Source: Heloderma charlesbogerti
Taxonomy: Eukaryota; Chordata; Lepidosauria; Squamata; Helodermatidae
Assembly (NCBI GenBank): GCA_026122225.1
Contig: JANEZZ010001873.1
Location: 1,426,001-1,490,000, forward strand
Length of the DNA: 64,000 nt
Direction of reading: 5' to 3'
How positions within the stretch are numbered: position 1 is the first letter of the stretch; every line of letters starts with the position of its first letter. A program made the position numbers and the translations under genes. Shown here one piece after another: positions 54,429 through 64,000 of the stretch. The notes beneath the pieces are model-generated. The model was given only the letters and a program-made list of their open reading frames with translations. It had not been told where the DNA came from and did no database searches.

Positions 54429-55744
54429 GTCTTGTAAGACTGCCACACAGTGCCCTCATAGTTGATGTGTATGTTCTATTGTTGGGCACTGCAGTGCACA
54501 ATAGAAATAGGAGACAAATCCATGGCAGGAAATGTTTACCCTCTCCTAGGGTATTCCTGTGCTAACAATGGATAGTCAATTGTACAGACTGTATGGTGGT
54601 GCAATTTGTACAGTTGTTTCTAATATCAAGTGATTATTCTTGACATGGATATGCAAATGAGCCTGATCTGGGATCTTGTGACACAGGGTTCATGCCTGCA
54701 AATTGAGACAGAAATGTTTTCAAGTATATTATTCTAGGTAACCAGAATTCCAATAATTTTAGTTCCTGTTATATAAACCTCAGAAAATACTCTTTTAAAT
54801 TACTGCATAAGTCTGCATCATTACCCCCTTTGAGCTCCCAAATTGTATTTGATCATTATGTTTGTTGAAATATGTTGCAATAAACAGCAGATCCAGGATT
54901 TTAATTGGGATTTTTTGTTCTGTTATTTTTTTTAAGTGATAATAAAAAAGATGAATAACTGGAATGAGTTTATAGCTTGGAAGTTTTGCTTTCTTTGTAA
55001 ATACGAGTGCTCTCTCCCCTGCAAATACTGTTCTGTCTCCTTAGTAATATATTTCAAGCCATGGCTTGAGCTTTATGCATTCTACATACTTTTTATAACT
55101 CTTTTTTTTTTTGCGGAGGGGGGGTTCTGGAGTTAAGAGCCATATTGCATTATATTTCAGTTTTTGCTTAATCAGATCTTTGGATATGAAATAGTAAATG
55201 GTAACAGGATTAAATTCTGTATGTTTTATTCATTAAAGGAGAATACAATTGAATGTAGAAGATGACATCGAAATTGTGGTTTGTCTCCAATAAAGAATAA
55301 GATGTTGGCTGGGCTCTACTGAAGCAGACTTGAAGACCTGCCTATTCCAAATATTTGGCCTTCTGCATGCTGGAATAATATTAAGAAAAATATTTCCCTG
55401 GCTATTTGACCCATTAGGCTGATCTAATTAAAGCAGACACATTCCATTTCATAGGATAAAATGATCTGGCATACTACAGACTACATCTTACCACTTCTGA
55501 GTTCTGAAATACATTGACATGGCCTCTCATTCATATGATTCACTAAGCAAATATTTAATTAGGCTTCAGATGTCATGCTGGTCTCCTGTGTCTCAGACCT
55601 TCAGCTATCAAGCTTAATATATTATCAGTGAACAGATAGGAGAAACAAGCAGGACTCCCAGGAGTTTAATAGTACCATGAGCATTAATTTTGATGATGAA
55701 TCCTGTGTTCATATTAAACCTAAAATAATCCTGACAAACATGTT
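54429..55744. other. Unassigned DNA
   Basis: AT-rich, with T-runs. No gene, RNA or repeat recognised. Confidence 0.45.
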
Positions 55745-55747
55745 TTA

Positions 55748-55846
55748 GGGCTCAATCCTATGCAGGTTTAGACAGAAAAAAGCCTGCTGGGGAATGCTGG
55801 GGGTTGTAGGACTTTTTTCTGTCTAAACCTGCATAGGATTGCGCCC
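55748..55846. mobile_element. Palindromic Harbinger-like MITE, copy 3
   Basis: The ends GGGCTCAATCCTATGCAGG and CCTGCATAGGATTGCGCCC are inverted complements. TTA flanks both sides (55745-55747 and 55847-55849). The left inner arm has lost about 30 bp relative to 8090-8219, so the fold is asymmetrical. Clear 3-bp TTA duplication supports PIF/Harbinger. Confidence 0.8.
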
Positions 55847-55849
55847 TTA

Positions 55850-57758
55850 AGCACAGAACTAAACACTGGTATTTTGTGTGAGCTCCTGCCTCACTTTCTG
55901 CTCCATGTTTAAACATTGCTCTAGTAATGTTTAAAGATCTGTATAGGTTCAAAAGTTAAAATAAGCACCTTGCTTGTTATGGGCCACACTTTGCATGGGG
56001 CTACAAGGGAAAGACATGATGCATCATCCACCAATCTAGCTGTGGCAAAGAACTCAAAGGTAGAAACTGCAACTCAAGGGATTTCTGTGGGGCTAAGTTA
56101 TTTGAGGACTAGAATTTACTGATGGACAATAGTATCAGTTAGCTGAAAAAGAAATGTGGATCTAGCCAATAGTGAGTTTGATTAAGTCCTACTGATTTCA
56201 GCAGTACATGTTTCCAAGAAAAAGCAGCGGGGTGGGGTGGGGTGGGGTGGGAGGAAACCAAGGTTCACATAATGAGGTTTTAATGGTATTTGTGTGCCCA
56301 TGTAGGGAAAGAATATGTTCAGTATGTTCCCATATCTTTCCACTACCATCTACAACCATACTGGTATCGTAAGACAGCATCACTGTATTGTGAGCATACG
56401 AGCAATAGTAGTGTCAGTACAAAAGCATTGCCAACATTTCTAAATTGTTCAAGAGGGAAAGCCAAAGTAAACAACTCAAACCATCCAATCATGCACAAGA
56501 AAGCTGTGGGAAATATTGCTGTCTGGGGTCCATTCAATGCTTTCTTTTATGCTTTGTAGAGCAGTTGGGCTTTTCTATCATCACAACCTCTAAGAGAGAA
56601 GAGCAGTAGAAAGAGCTATTTTATTATGAAATCACTGGTACTTTTAAGGATTATGTCCCCCAGATTAATTCACATTAATTAGGGGAACATAAAATAGAAC
56701 TGTAGGCAATAAATTGCATGTGGGGCTCTAGATACCCAAGACTAATTGTGATGCATCAACCAGGTACAATTTAGAAATAGTTAACAAATATAATACTTGA
56801 TTTTTTTTTGCTTTTATATAATATATTGACACTCTGGACAATATTTTGACACTATAGTCCTAAGTGTTTCCAGTGTTCTAGATGGAGAGCTTTGTAGTGG
56901 ATATTATTAAATTGTCAGACAGCACTGGAAAACCTCCCAAGTGGGCAGTTTACCTTGATTCATGAACACTGACATATTATGTGGGTTCTCTTTACGGATT
57001 TTCTCTTTGTTCATTACTCTGAATTGGCCCATGTGGACTCACCACAGCTGGGTAAAACATGAGTTGTTATGTCTTCATCTTCAGCAAACTGGGGTTTCAC
57101 CCTCTACATCACGTATGTTTTCTGTAACAGAGTACATGTTGATGCTTTAATATCTTCTAAGGGCTGAACAGTCCCAGAACAGATTATATTTCCCATTTCC
57201 GTGAAACCATATTTTAAAAAGTTTTGCTTGCCATGTTAGAAAAGAGGCAGTACAACACACAACCATTAAGCATGTATGTTCACATGCTTCGTTTGGGATA
57301 TAATTTATGTGCTCTAAAATACAGCCTCTGTTCTTTGCAAGTCTGGGGGAAAAATAGCATACACTGAAAACAGAAAGAAAATGTTTTTTTTCCAGTTTAA
57401 GGATAGCCCAAGCCAGCTATTGATATTCAAACTACAAACCCCCCTTTTGATTTTGTTGGAGGTTTCTATGTTCGCTCAAGCTCCAAAATGCTAGGAAATT
57501 ACAGCTGTTACGGGTCATGTCCTTAACAGAAGGCAATATGGATATGGTATGGCATTCTATGCTGTGTCTAGTTCCATCTTCACCACTACCTTGGAGTTGG
57601 ATGGCTGTCAGTGGCAGAGTGGTACACCTAATTCCCAGATTGCTCTGTTCCCTGGAGTAGATACATGGAGCCTATGAAGCTATCATGCAATTGAAGCTAC
57701 CATTCCACATTACAAGTACCCAACTGGCAACCAATACTATCCACATAGATTCTATGCC
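55850..57758. other. Unassigned DNA with a GGGGT repeat
   Basis: A (GGGGT)n tract lies at about 56228-56251. No supported gene or transposon. Open frames on opposite strands at 56290-56559 have no context. Confidence 0.45.
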
Positions 57759-57845
57759 ACAGAATGATAGAGTTGGAGGGGATCTTGAAGATCATCCAGT
57801 CCAACCCCCTGCTCAGTGCAGGATAACGACAAGTAAATCATTCCT
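57759..57845 (-). mobile_element. CR1 3' end fragment (minus strand)
   Basis: 'acagaatgatagagttggag', 'gatcttgaagatcatccag', 'tccaaccccctgctcagtg' is the reverse of the CR1 3' end, as at 12410-12500. Only the last 90 bp are present. Confidence 0.85.
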
Positions 57846-57951
57846 CTTTATTCCTCCTATACATAGGTTGGCATCAATTGAGGCTCCCCCCCTTTTAACT
57901 GCTGGGGAGGGGGAAAGGAGGATTTGGGTAGGAAGCAGATGGGGAGGGAAC

Positions 57952-58380
57952 TAGGGATATACTTACCTGCCATTCTGGCGGGGGGGGGTCCACGGGGGGG
58001 CAGGCGATCTGTCCCTCCCCCTGGAATCCTTGCTGGCTGACTCCGCTCTGCGGTGATTCCGCGGAGCTGCCGGCTGGCTCCGGAGCGCCAATGATACGGC
58101 TGCCATTGCTGTATCGCTGGCTTGGCTGACTGACTTCAGACACAAATGGCATCCGCTATGGGCTTTACGGCCACAAATGGCGTCTGTTATGACATTTACG
58201 TCTGGGGTTTTTCATGCGATAGGCTAGCCTATCACATCGCGTGGGGTTTTTCATGTGATAGGTGAGGAGGATCCGGCTCCGCGTGGGTCTGGAGAGACGT
58301 GGAGGTAGGTGGGACCATTCCATGTTGGAGTCTGTGGTGGCGTCCATTGGAATCCGTGGCAGAATTCTCTAACATCCCTA
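57952..58380 (-). mobile_element. E10: short hAT-like element with reduced palindromes
   Basis: The B end TAGGGATATACTTACCTG and the A end AGAATTCTCTAACATCCCTA are flanked by an exact duplication, gagggaac (57944-57951 and 58381-58388). At 429 bp it is the smallest copy. The P1 palindrome is cut down to GATAGGCTAGCCTATC at about 58218-58233, without its TACGTAAATA centre, followed by a half P1. The donor-like ACTTACCTG lies 10 bp from the B terminus, and GGAGGTAGGTGG sits on the A side. Either an internally deleted copy or a separate subfamily. Confidence 0.9.
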
Positions 58381-58569
58381 GAGGGAACTATTTAATCTCC
58401 CCATGTGGGGTGGTTCTAATCTAGATCAGTTTCTTTAGAGTACAATCCTATGGGTTGTGCTCTCGATAGACAGAGGGCATCAAGTTCAGAGCCTCCACCT
58501 ATGCTGTGCCCTGCTGGCAACAGGCAGGCAGGGCAGGAGGAGGACAGAGGTGATTTCTCCTCCGTTGTT

Positions 58570-58922
58570 CCATTTAAGACCTTTTCTGCATGAGGCTGCC
58601 AACTACCTGTTAATCCACTGAATTTACTTTAGTTTTGTCGCAGAATTGAGATCCGAGCTCGACACAAAAAACTTTTCCTTTCCACCACATGACCTCTAGG
58701 TAGCACTGTGCTATAGTGGAATGAGCAAATACACAAGAGAAAATTGTGCTTTCTTTCACTTTCACAATTAAATGCTGCATTTTCCCTGCTCTAAAAAACC
58801 TTGATGAAGGTGCTGGTTAGGCACAGAAGCAAAGCTGGAGGGTCACAACGTCATCTAACTGGAAGGTCACCATGACTAGGGAATGATGAGTGCACGAGAA
58901 ATTCCTCCTGTGGAAAAGCCCT
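58570..58922. mobile_element. TIR-bearing MITE, family D
   Basis: The left end ACCTTTTCTGCATGAGGC and the right end CTCCTGTGGAAAAGCCC are related inverted ends. The body matches 33700-34075 closely in order ('ttttgtcgcagaattgagatc', 'tctaggtagcactgtgctata', 'tgcattttccctgctctaaa', 'atgatgagtgcacgag'). Confidence 0.65.
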
Positions 58923-59369
58923 CAATCACAAAAAGCAGTTAGACAGGCCTCTGCGTTTGCTGGTCTCTCCTCTCTCCTCATATCCCCACCCAACAGCACA
59001 CCCCCTCTGCTCCATCTCTGACTCGTATTATGAGGTCATAGTTGCATCCTAGTAAGAGAAGATTTCTGCAGTGGCTGGAAGTAGGGATGTACGACTGCAA
59101 GGGAGGAGCAGATGTGGGAGGGAAGATCCATGATCAGATCTCTTCCTCCATGTGTAGAGCTCCGTATACAGGCACAGAGGAGGAGATTGGCAGCATCCAA
59201 TGGTACTTCAGATGCTCTCTAGGGGGCACAGGGTTGGTCTCTCCCTGTATTTTGCACAGTCGTTGTTTAATTAATGTTGAATGTTTGGTTTGAATGAAAA
59301 CTTGTTTGTATTTTAAAAATTCAATACAATCATTAAAAAGAAGAAAAGAACAGGCCCTTGCACACTATG
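58923..59369. other. Unassigned DNA
   Basis: At 59082 the string TAGGGATGTACGACTG resembles the B end of the E family, but no body or partner end follows. Nothing else is recognised. Confidence 0.4.
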
Positions 59370-59370
59370 G

Positions 59371-59501
59371 GTGGTATCCAATGTTAGTCCTATCTAGAGT
59401 GGACCCATTGAAATGAATGAGACTTAAGTTAATCGCAACTAACTTGAGTCCCATTCATTTCAATGGGCCTAGTCTACGTAGGACTAACACTGGATACTAT
59501 C
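59371..59501. mobile_element. Palindromic MITE of about 130 bp
   Basis: The left arm GTGGTATCCAATGTTAGTCC with 'ggacccattgaaatgaatga' faces the right arm 'tcattcatttcaatgggcc'-like text and GGACTAACACTGGATACTAT. The arms pair over most of their length around 'ttaatcgcaa'. No clear duplication and no relative seen elsewhere in the window. Confidence 0.6.
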
Positions 59502-59975
59502 TAATTTATGAAACGCGAAATGTGTAGTTTGACCCTTACATGCTAAGTCATGAGGGCAATGTAGTTTGTCTTTTACCTGATTTATCTTCAGTTTTTAATG
59601 TCATTTCTTTTGTTCTCTTTGGACACACATCTTTTCTTGGTTTCATTCTTATCTGTCTGAGCATTCTTTTCCATATCTATTAAAGATCTGTTAATCTTCA
59701 CCTCTTTCAACTTTAGTTCCTCAAAAATATGTCTTGGTTCTTCTTATGTTTTCTTTTTTTCTCCTTCCTCTCTGTCTTGTTATTCATTCTTTTAATAATG
59801 ATATAAATCACTTAAGAACATAAGACAAGCCATGCTGGATGAGATCAAGGGTTCATCTAGTCCAGCACTCTGTTCACACAGAGGCCAACCAGGTGCCCTC
59901 AGGAAATCCAGAAGCAGGACATGAGTGCAACAGCACCCTCCCACCCATGTTCCCCAGGAACTGGTGCACATGGGC

Positions 59976-60293
59976 TTACTGCATCTGATACTGGAGATAG
60001 CATATAGCCATCAGGAACCCACTTTCAAAGTAATCCAAATTGGTGGCTATCATTACATCATGTGGAAGTGAATTCCATAGTTTAACTATGCACTGTCTGA
60101 AGAAGTCCTTCCTTCTATCTGTCCTGAATCTCCCACAAATCGGCTTAATGGGATGACCCTGGGTCCTAGTATTATGAGAGAAAGAGAAAAATGGCTCCCT
60201 AGTTGCCCTTTTCTGCACTTTTTCCAACTCTACAATATCCCTTTTTAGGTGCAGTGACCAGAACTGTACACAATATTCTAAGTGTGGTTGCAC
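59976..60293 (-). pseudogene. CR1 ORF2 C-terminal fragment
   Basis: The translation contains PHLEYCVQFWSLHLKRDI, ELEKVQKRAT, then NTRTQGHPIKPICGRFRTDR, KDFFRQCIVKLWNSLP. This is the carboxyl end of CR1 ORF2 after RT. A segment between RATR and EPFF is missing compared with 6434-6752. Confidence 0.85.
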
Positions 60294-61252
60294 TGTAGAT
60301 TTTTATAAGGGGAATATGATCTTGGCAGTTTTATTTTCAATTCCTTTCCCATTTTTTCCTAACATGGGAAAATTGCCTTTTTCACAGCAGCCCTACACTG
60401 GGTCTACATTTTTATTGAGCTGTCCACCACAAACCCGAGATCTCTTTCTTGGTCAGTTATTGCTAGCTCAGATCCCATCATATACTTAAAGTTGGGATTT
60501 TTTGCCCCAACATGCATCACTTTACAGTTGCTTACATTGAATCCCATTTGCCATTTTGACGTCCATTCTCTCACTTTCAAGAGATCCTTTTGGAGCTCTT
60601 CACAATCCCTTTTTTGTTTTAACCCCACTAAATAATTTGGCATCATTAGCAAATGTGGCCACTTCATTGCTCACTCCTAATTCTAGATCATTTATGAATA
60701 CAATGAAAAGCATTGATCCCAATACAGATCTCTGTGGTAGCTCACTGTTTACATCCCTCCTTTGGAAGAATCTACCATTTAGTCATATTCGCTGCTTTCT
60801 GTTCTTTAACTAGTTACTGATCCATGAGAGGTCCTCTTATTCTATGACTGCTATGTTTGCTCAGGTGTCTTTGGTGAGGAACTTTGTCAAAAAGCCTTGA
60901 AAGTCCAAGTAAACAATTTCTACTGGATCACCTCTGTCTCTATGTTTATTGACACCTTCAAAGAACTCTAAAAGGTTAGTGAGATTTGACTTTCCTTTGC
61001 AGAAGCCATGTTGATTATTTTTTTTGGCAGGGATTGTCCTTCTATATGCTTACTAATTTTATCTTTAATAATACTTTCAACCAATTTAACTGGAACAGAC
61101 TGTAAGCTAACCTGACTTTACTTTCCCAGATCCCCCTGATCCCTTTTTAAAAATTGGTGTTCATTGGCCATTCTCCAATCCTTTGGTACAGAGGCTGATC
61201 TTAGGGACATGTTGCATATTTTTGATGGAAGATCAGCAATTTCATATTTGAG

Positions 61253-61609
61253 TTATTTAACAACTCTAGGTTGGATACCATCTGGGCCTGCTGCTTTATT
61301 TTCTTTCAATTTCTCAATAAGGTTGAGAATTTCATCTTTTGTTACCTCTGTTTGCCTCAGATGCTCAGACTCCCTTCCTGAAAACATCAGTTCAGGCACA
61401 GGTATCTGTCCTATATCTTCTGCAGTGAAGACCGATGAAAATAATCCATTCAGCTTCTCCGCAATGTCCTTATCCTCCTTTAGTACTCCTTTAACTCCAT
61501 TGTCATCCAATGGTCCAACTGCCTCCCTAGCTGGTTTTCTGCTTCTGAGTGATACATTTAAAGAATTATTTATTGTTGGTCTTGATGTTGTCAGTGATAT
61601 GCTCCTCAA
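61253..61609 (-). pseudogene. CR1 ORF2 segment before and at the RT start
   Basis: The 118 residues include KPAREAVGPLDDNGVKGVLK, DIAEKLNGLFSSVFTAEDIG, EVTKDEILNLIEKLKENKAA, GPDGIQPRVVK, which is the CR1 linker running into the RT start (compare KSPGPDELHPGVIKE at 13605-13946). The frame stops at the left edge by frameshift. Confidence 0.88.
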
Positions 61610-61717
61610 AATGCTTTTTTTTGCATCTCGTGTTGTCTCCTTGCATCTCCTTTTTGCAAGCTTGTGCTGCCTTTTGTTTTTCTCATTTCTGAAGGAAGCT
61701 TAATTTTCTCTAATAGC

Positions 61718-62687
61718 TAGGGATGTACGAAAGTCACTTACCTGGTCTCGCAGCTTGCTTCGCGGTGGGGGGGAGGCGCTTCGCTTCTCCCCCCGAAGTT
61801 CAGGCCAGGGGGGGAGACTTCCCGCCTCGCCCGGCCGAAATTCAGGCCGGGGGGGAGGCTTCCCACCTCGCCCGGCTGAAATTCAGGTCGGGGAGAAGCG
61901 CCCCGTCTCCCCGGCCGCGAACTTCAAAAGAAATGTAAAAAAAAAAAAGCAAAAAGCCCCGTGATAGGCTACGTAACGATTTACGTAGCCTATCGCGGCT
62001 AGATCTGCAAAGTCAGCTGTGATAGGCTACGTTAATCGTCACGTAGCCTATCACGGGTGACTTAAAAAAAAAAAAAGTGCGTACGCAAATTGCGGCCCCC
62101 ATAGGGAGTCGCCATTCGCGTTCCCTATTTGGTCCCTGTAGTCTACGTAAAGATTTACGTAGACTACGGCGAAAATAAGGGCAACGCTATTTGCATTGCC
62201 CTTATTTTCGCCGTAGTCTACATAAATCTTTACGTAGACTACAGGGACCAAATAAGGAACGCGAATGGCGGCTCCCTATGGGGGCCACCATTAGCGTACA
62301 CGCTTTTATTATTTTTTTTTAAAGTCACCCATGATAGGCTACGTGACGATTAACGTAGCCTATCACGGCTGACTTTGCAAATCTAGCTGTGATAGGCTAC
62401 GTAAATCGTTACGTAGCCTATCACAGGGGCGTGTTTTTTTTTTTACTTTTCTTGTAATGGCGGTGGCCGAAAGACCGGCTGCCGCCCCCGCCCCTGACGA
62501 AGACCTGCCGAACCGCAGCCGGGACCCGCCACCGGGAGCGACATTCGTGAAAGGTAAGTCCCATCCTGGGGGGGTGGCGGGGGGCAGGGGGGTTGCAGAG
62601 AATTTCTCCCCGAACAACCTTCGGAGGACCGAATGCATTGGCACTCACCCCCCCGAAGTTTCGGGGAGAAATTCTCCCCCATCCCTA
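61718..62687 (-). mobile_element. E11: hAT-like element with giant hierarchical palindrome
   Basis: The B end TAGGGATGTACGAAAGTCAC and the A end ATTCTCCCCCATCCCTA have an exact duplication, ctaatagc (61710-61717 and 62688-62695). From about 61958 to 62427 the interior is one near-symmetrical palindrome centred near 62190. Each arm holds two P1 palindromes, a T/A-run, a P2-like GC-rich part and a P1'-type palindrome with half-site TAGTCTACGTAAAG. It shares the B and A ends with E3 (subfamily 2). Outward ACTTACCTGG and AGGTAAGTCC strings are present. It encodes no transposase. Inserted in CR1. Confidence 0.95.
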
Positions 62688-63200
62688 CTAATAGCTTCCT
62701 TGACCCTGTGTGTTAACTATGCTGGTGACCTCTTGGACTTGCTGCTACTTTCCTCACCTGTGGTATACATTTTAGCTGAACTTCTATTACTGTGGTTTTG
62801 AGTAACGTCTAAACATTTTGAAGGGATTTAACCCCCTTGACTCCCCCTTTCAACTTCCTTTTCACCCATTCCCTCATTTTAAAGAAGTTTCTTCTTTTTG
62901 AAGTCAAAACGTGATCTTGTTGGACTTCCAATATTTCACTTAAATATTAAATGGGATATCACTGTGGTCACTGTTTCCAGTTGGTTCAACAACATTCAGA
63001 TCTCATTCTAGGTCCTGGGTGACACCACTTAAGATGAAGTGAACACCACTTAGGACACCACTTCTGTGCCAATGACCTGAAGATCTACTTCTGATTTATC
63101 TTTGTCATTTTCTAATATAAAGCTTGCCTTGTTGCTCTTTCTGATGGGGTATTTTCTCATTACTCAAAATTCAGCTATAGGTCTGTCCTTCTTGTGCATG

Positions 63201-64000
63201 CAGACAGTCTTCCTTTTCTCCCATTCTGGGTAATGTTTCTATTCTTTCTTCTCCCTAAAAATATAACCTTAGGATCCTTGATTCCTCCCCCTTTCTTCTT
63301 CTGTCTTTAATTAAAGATACTGGGTTAAATCCAGCTTCACATGAGCAGACTCCCTGTCCCCTCCTCCCCCTGCAGACTCCCCCATGCCTCCCAACTCTGT
63401 TCTGGAAGGTCCCCCAACCCTGCAGAGGGGGGTGGGGCTGCAGAGGGAAGAGGAAACCCACTGATGGAAGACCACCACTGGATTCAAGCCATTGCTGTTT
63501 CAAATATGTAAATATTACTTAATTTTTTTTATTTTTAATCTTCTTCTACTGGCTTATTCTTTTTCATTCTTATTCTTTCCTGGCTTGACAATTAAGCTGA
63601 GCTTGCTATTTCAAAGAAAGCATATCTCATCTTCTCTGTGAGTTTTCATTGTAGTAACTTTACTGATCTGAGTAGTGACTAGGATATAGCTGAGACGTAA
63701 GAACTTGCCAGCAGATGTAGAAGATTATAGACAGGACTGTCTATGTGCCTGGGTTTAATAAAGCCTTCAGTTAACTCCTAACTGAAGTAATTGTAAAAAC
63801 TCCTTTACAAGGACCTTTGCCAGCAAGCCAAGCAGGAGTAAACATGGCTTGATTTCAGCTGTGTTTGTTTTTTTATATATATATTTGGAAATACTATCTC
63901 AATAAACGTAAGTATAATATTTCATACTGAAATAGCACCCACCCTCTTTTTGCTTTCACTGTCATCGTAAGTGACATAGTGGGACAAAGAGGCTAGGCAT
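63201..64000. other. Unassigned DNA with a family K MITE trace
   Basis: 63315-63485 begins GGGTTAAATCCAGCTTC and ends CACTGGATTCAAGCC, inverted ends of the family K kind. A short (TA)n run lies at 63871-63883. No gene is recognised to the end of the window. Confidence 0.4.

Larger units (their letters stand above)
59813..63200 (-). mobile_element. CR1 LINE (minus strand), split by E11
   Basis: The 3' end 'cttaagaacataagacaag' is at the left. Going right come the C-terminal RT (59976-60293), a middle part (60404-60667 with KWQMGFNVSNCKVMHVGAK), the RT start (61253-61609) and, beyond E11 (61718-62687), upstream ORF2 linker and endonuclease-like sequence to about 63200. About 2.4 kb of CR1 remain. 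The right-hand limit is estimated from loss of CR1-like phrases. Confidence 0.8.

Noticed and set aside
59082..59097. Solo B-end terminus TAGGGATGTACGACTG
   Set aside because: No family body, palindrome or partner end follows within 1 kb, and there is no duplication. It could be a truncated copy, but 16 bases are not enough.

Overview
This is non-coding, repeat-dominated vertebrate nuclear DNA, most likely from a squamate reptile (lizard or snake). The pointers are three nearly complete RTE-BovB LINEs, long CR1 and L2 LINE remnants, tRNA-derived SINEs of a type I associate with squamates, a Tc1-like remnant, and many palindromic MITEs. No complete host gene is visible. Three short stretches with splice-site context (24638-24704 and 27196-27331 on +, 37533-37725 on -) are possible exons of unidentified genes. 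Nearly all longer open frames are transposon fragments or shadows inside repeats.

Layout. 1-3.7 kb: unassigned sequence, a SINE, an L2 3' end and MITEs. 3.7-5.8 kb: a Tc1-like transposon broken by two hAT-like insertions. 6.2-8.2 kb: CR1, L2 tails and a palindromic MITE. 8.57-12.37 kb: BovB copy 1, carrying a hAT-like insertion. 12.4-18.95 kb: a near full-length minus-strand CR1 (zinc finger, esterase, endonuclease remnant, reverse transcriptase) interrupted by three hAT-like insertion blocks. 18.97-22.19 kb: BovB copy 2. 22.3-34 kb: SINEs, MITEs, a large inverted repeat and unassigned DNA. 34.2-35.8 kb: two hAT-like elements. 36-43 kb: mostly unassigned, with MITEs and microsatellites. 42.8-45.4 kb: L2 split by a nested hAT-like composite. 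47.76-50.89 kb: BovB copy 3. 51-58 kb: unassigned DNA, a CR1 3' end and small MITEs. 57.95-58.38 kb: a short hAT-like element. 59.8-63.2 kb: minus-strand CR1 split by the last hAT-like element.

The most unusual content is a family of non-autonomous elements, called E1-E11 here. They occupy about 9.2 kb, or 14% of the window. They have TAGGGATG-type terminal inverted repeats and 8-bp target-site duplications, which are hAT (Ac-like) hallmarks. Their interior is an alternating array of near-perfect palindromes, and in several copies the array is itself one giant palindrome. Both ends carry an outward-facing match to the vertebrate 5' splice-site consensus. One copy sits inside a BovB with an exact duplication, one sits inside another family member, and one composite block appears to have formed by a deletion between two insertions.

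Nothing in the window works as an operon or pathway. What can be read is the order of insertion: Tc1, CR1 and L2 first, BovB in at least one case before the hAT-like wave, and several rounds of the hAT-like wave itself.
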